DNA of 64,000 bases from an uncultured Sporosarcina sp. (GTDB taxonomy: Bacteria; Bacillota; Bacilli; Bacillales_A; Planococcaceae). This document shows positions 63,162 to 64,000 of the stretch, in pieces. The notes beneath the pieces are model-generated. The model saw only the letters and a list, made by a program, of their open reading frames with translations, was not told the origin of the DNA and did no database searches. The stretch covers positions 1-64,000 of the forward strand of contig CAOKMT010000004.1 of NCBI GenBank assembly GCA_948469885.1, in the 5' to 3' direction. Each line of letters starts with the position of its first letter. The first letter of the stretch is position 1. Both the position numbers and the translations under genes were made by a program.

Positions 63162-64000
63162 AATTTCAGGGGATTATGACGGCGCTTGTCACACCGATGG
63201 ATCAGAATGGCGAGGTTCAGGAAAAGCAGTTCAGGGCTTTGATTCAAGATCAGTTGAAAAATAGAATTGATTCCTTACTCGTTTTGGGAGGGACAGGTGA
63301 ATACGGAGCATTGACGACTGACCAACGAAAAATGGCAATTGATATTACGATGGATGAAGTTGCTGGCCAAGTGCCTGTCATTGTCGGCGTCGTATCACCA
63401 GGGCTTGGAGATTGTATTGAATTAGGAAAATATGCAAAGCAGGTGGGTGCGGAGGCGGTCATGCTTGTCACGCCTTATTATTTGAACCCGACCGATGAAG
63501 GTTTTCTTAAATATTATCAAGCTTTCGACAGGAATGTAGATATCCCGATCATCCTTTATAATATCCCGTACAAAACAGGGATTACCATCAGTAACGCGTT
63601 GGTTGAACAAGTGGTGGAAGCTGTGCCGAATGTAGTAGGCATCAAAGTTTGTACGGTTAATATGGGGGACATTCTTGATTTGCTTCATACAGTCGGTGAT
63701 AAAATTGCGGTTCTGTGCGGAGAAGATGATCGCGCGGTTTCGTCTTTAATTGCGGGTGTCCCTGGAGCCATTACAGCGAGTTCCAATCTAATCCCGAATG
63801 TATGGAAAGAAATTTATGAATTGGTTGTAGCGGAGCAATATAAAGAAGCTGTCACACTTCATCAAAAATACTATCCTTTAATGAAAGCCCTTTATAAAGA
63901 AGAAAACCCGGGGCCATTGAAGGCAGCATTAGATTTAGTTGGATTGCAAGTAGGTGCCGTCTCCGCACCATTGATGGATGCTTCGGAGGCAGTGGTGAAA
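63158..64000 (+). CDS. DapA-family enzyme (paralog B), cut by the window edge
   Basis: 281 codons are visible with no stop before the right edge; the family is about 290 long, so nearly all of it is here. Schiff-base Lys163 in VVGIKVCTV, Tyr134 in IILYNIPYKTG and the GGTGEYGALT loop (44-53) match DHDPS better than the paralog at 56944. It overlaps the dehydrogenase by 4 nt with GGGAGAAGG as ribosome site. In this operon it may be an alternative dihydrodipicolinate synthase or a catabolic aldolase for the imported compound. Confidence 0.85.
   Translation, partial: MKFQGIMTALVTPMDQNGEVQEKQFRALIQDQLKNRIDSLLVLGGTGEYGALTTDQRKMAIDITMDEVAGQVPVIVGVVSPGLGDCIELGKYAKQVGAEAVMLVTPYYLNPTDEGFLKYYQAFDRNVDIPIILYNIPYKTGITISNALVEQVVEAVPNVVGIKVCTVNMGDILDLLHTVGDKIAVLCGEDDRAVSSLIAGVPGAITASSNLIPNVWKEIYELVVAEQYKEAVTLHQKYYPLMKALYKEENPGPLKAALDLVGLQVGAVSAPLMDASEAVVK

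Overview
The window looks like a chromosomal segment of a moderately low-GC Gram-positive bacterium (Bacillota, Bacillales), most likely in the Planococcaceae (Sporosarcina and relatives). The pointers are strong AGGAGG-type ribosome sites with frequent TTG/GTG starts, a ComK-type competence regulator, an SLH-domain surface protein, lipoprotein signal peptides, and a B. subtilis-like exopolysaccharide (eps) cluster preceded by a structured leader resembling the EAR/epsC RNA. The genus is an inference. No rRNA, tRNA or CRISPR array was seen.

Layout. 1-4.4 kb: end of metN, metI and two tandem pairs of class I CoA-transferase-like subunits separated by a perfect-period 21-bp repeat array; the second pair lacks the usual catalytic Glu. 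4.4-14.3 kb: an islet for a gamma-glutamyl-amine or related amino-compound pathway (PuuD-like amidotransferase, class III aminotransferase, PAS/AAA+ regulator without GAFTGA, FluG-N-like amidohydrolase, APC permease, M20 hydrolase, glutamine-synthetase-like ligase). It is bracketed by a ~100-bp duplication of the end of the last CoA-transferase gene with its terminator. 14.4-17 kb: another 21-bp array, an SLH protein, comK and a divergent sigma factor.

17.4-36.6 kb: exopolysaccharide cluster. EpsC/PglF-, PglC-, PglD- and PglE-like genes would build a diacetylbacillosamine-type lipid-linked sugar. Between them lie a flippase, a four-gene set that looks like it makes and polymerises an activated glycerol phosphate, glycosyltransferases, a polymerase-like membrane protein, galE, a decayed pgi split by an IS110-family element, and two small accessory genes. 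36.6-42 kb: an AIPR-type defence protein, a GyrI-like/WYL-regulator divergent pair and a PUA/EVE-HNH-like protein.

42-52.3 kb: a peptide-utilisation operon (Dpp/Opp ABC transporter, M32 carboxypeptidase, TetR regulator, S15-family hydrolase) with a near-consensus promoter and twin palindromic operators. 52.6-53.6 kb: a PD-(D/E)XK nuclease with a RAMA-like tail. 54-57.9 kb, minus strand: LacI regulator, an unusual Nramp-fold transporter and a DapA-family aldolase, with two identical LacI-type operators. 58.2-64 kb: a XRE regulator and a divergent operon with an Ldh2-family dehydrogenase (apparent ATC start), a polar amino acid ABC transporter, a D-2-hydroxyacid dehydrogenase and a second DapA-family enzyme cut by the window edge.

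Recurring signal: 47-bp palindromes of one family follow each of three nuclease/defence-like genes, and 21-bp intergenic arrays occur three times. All functions are assigned by reading sequence; no database search was run.
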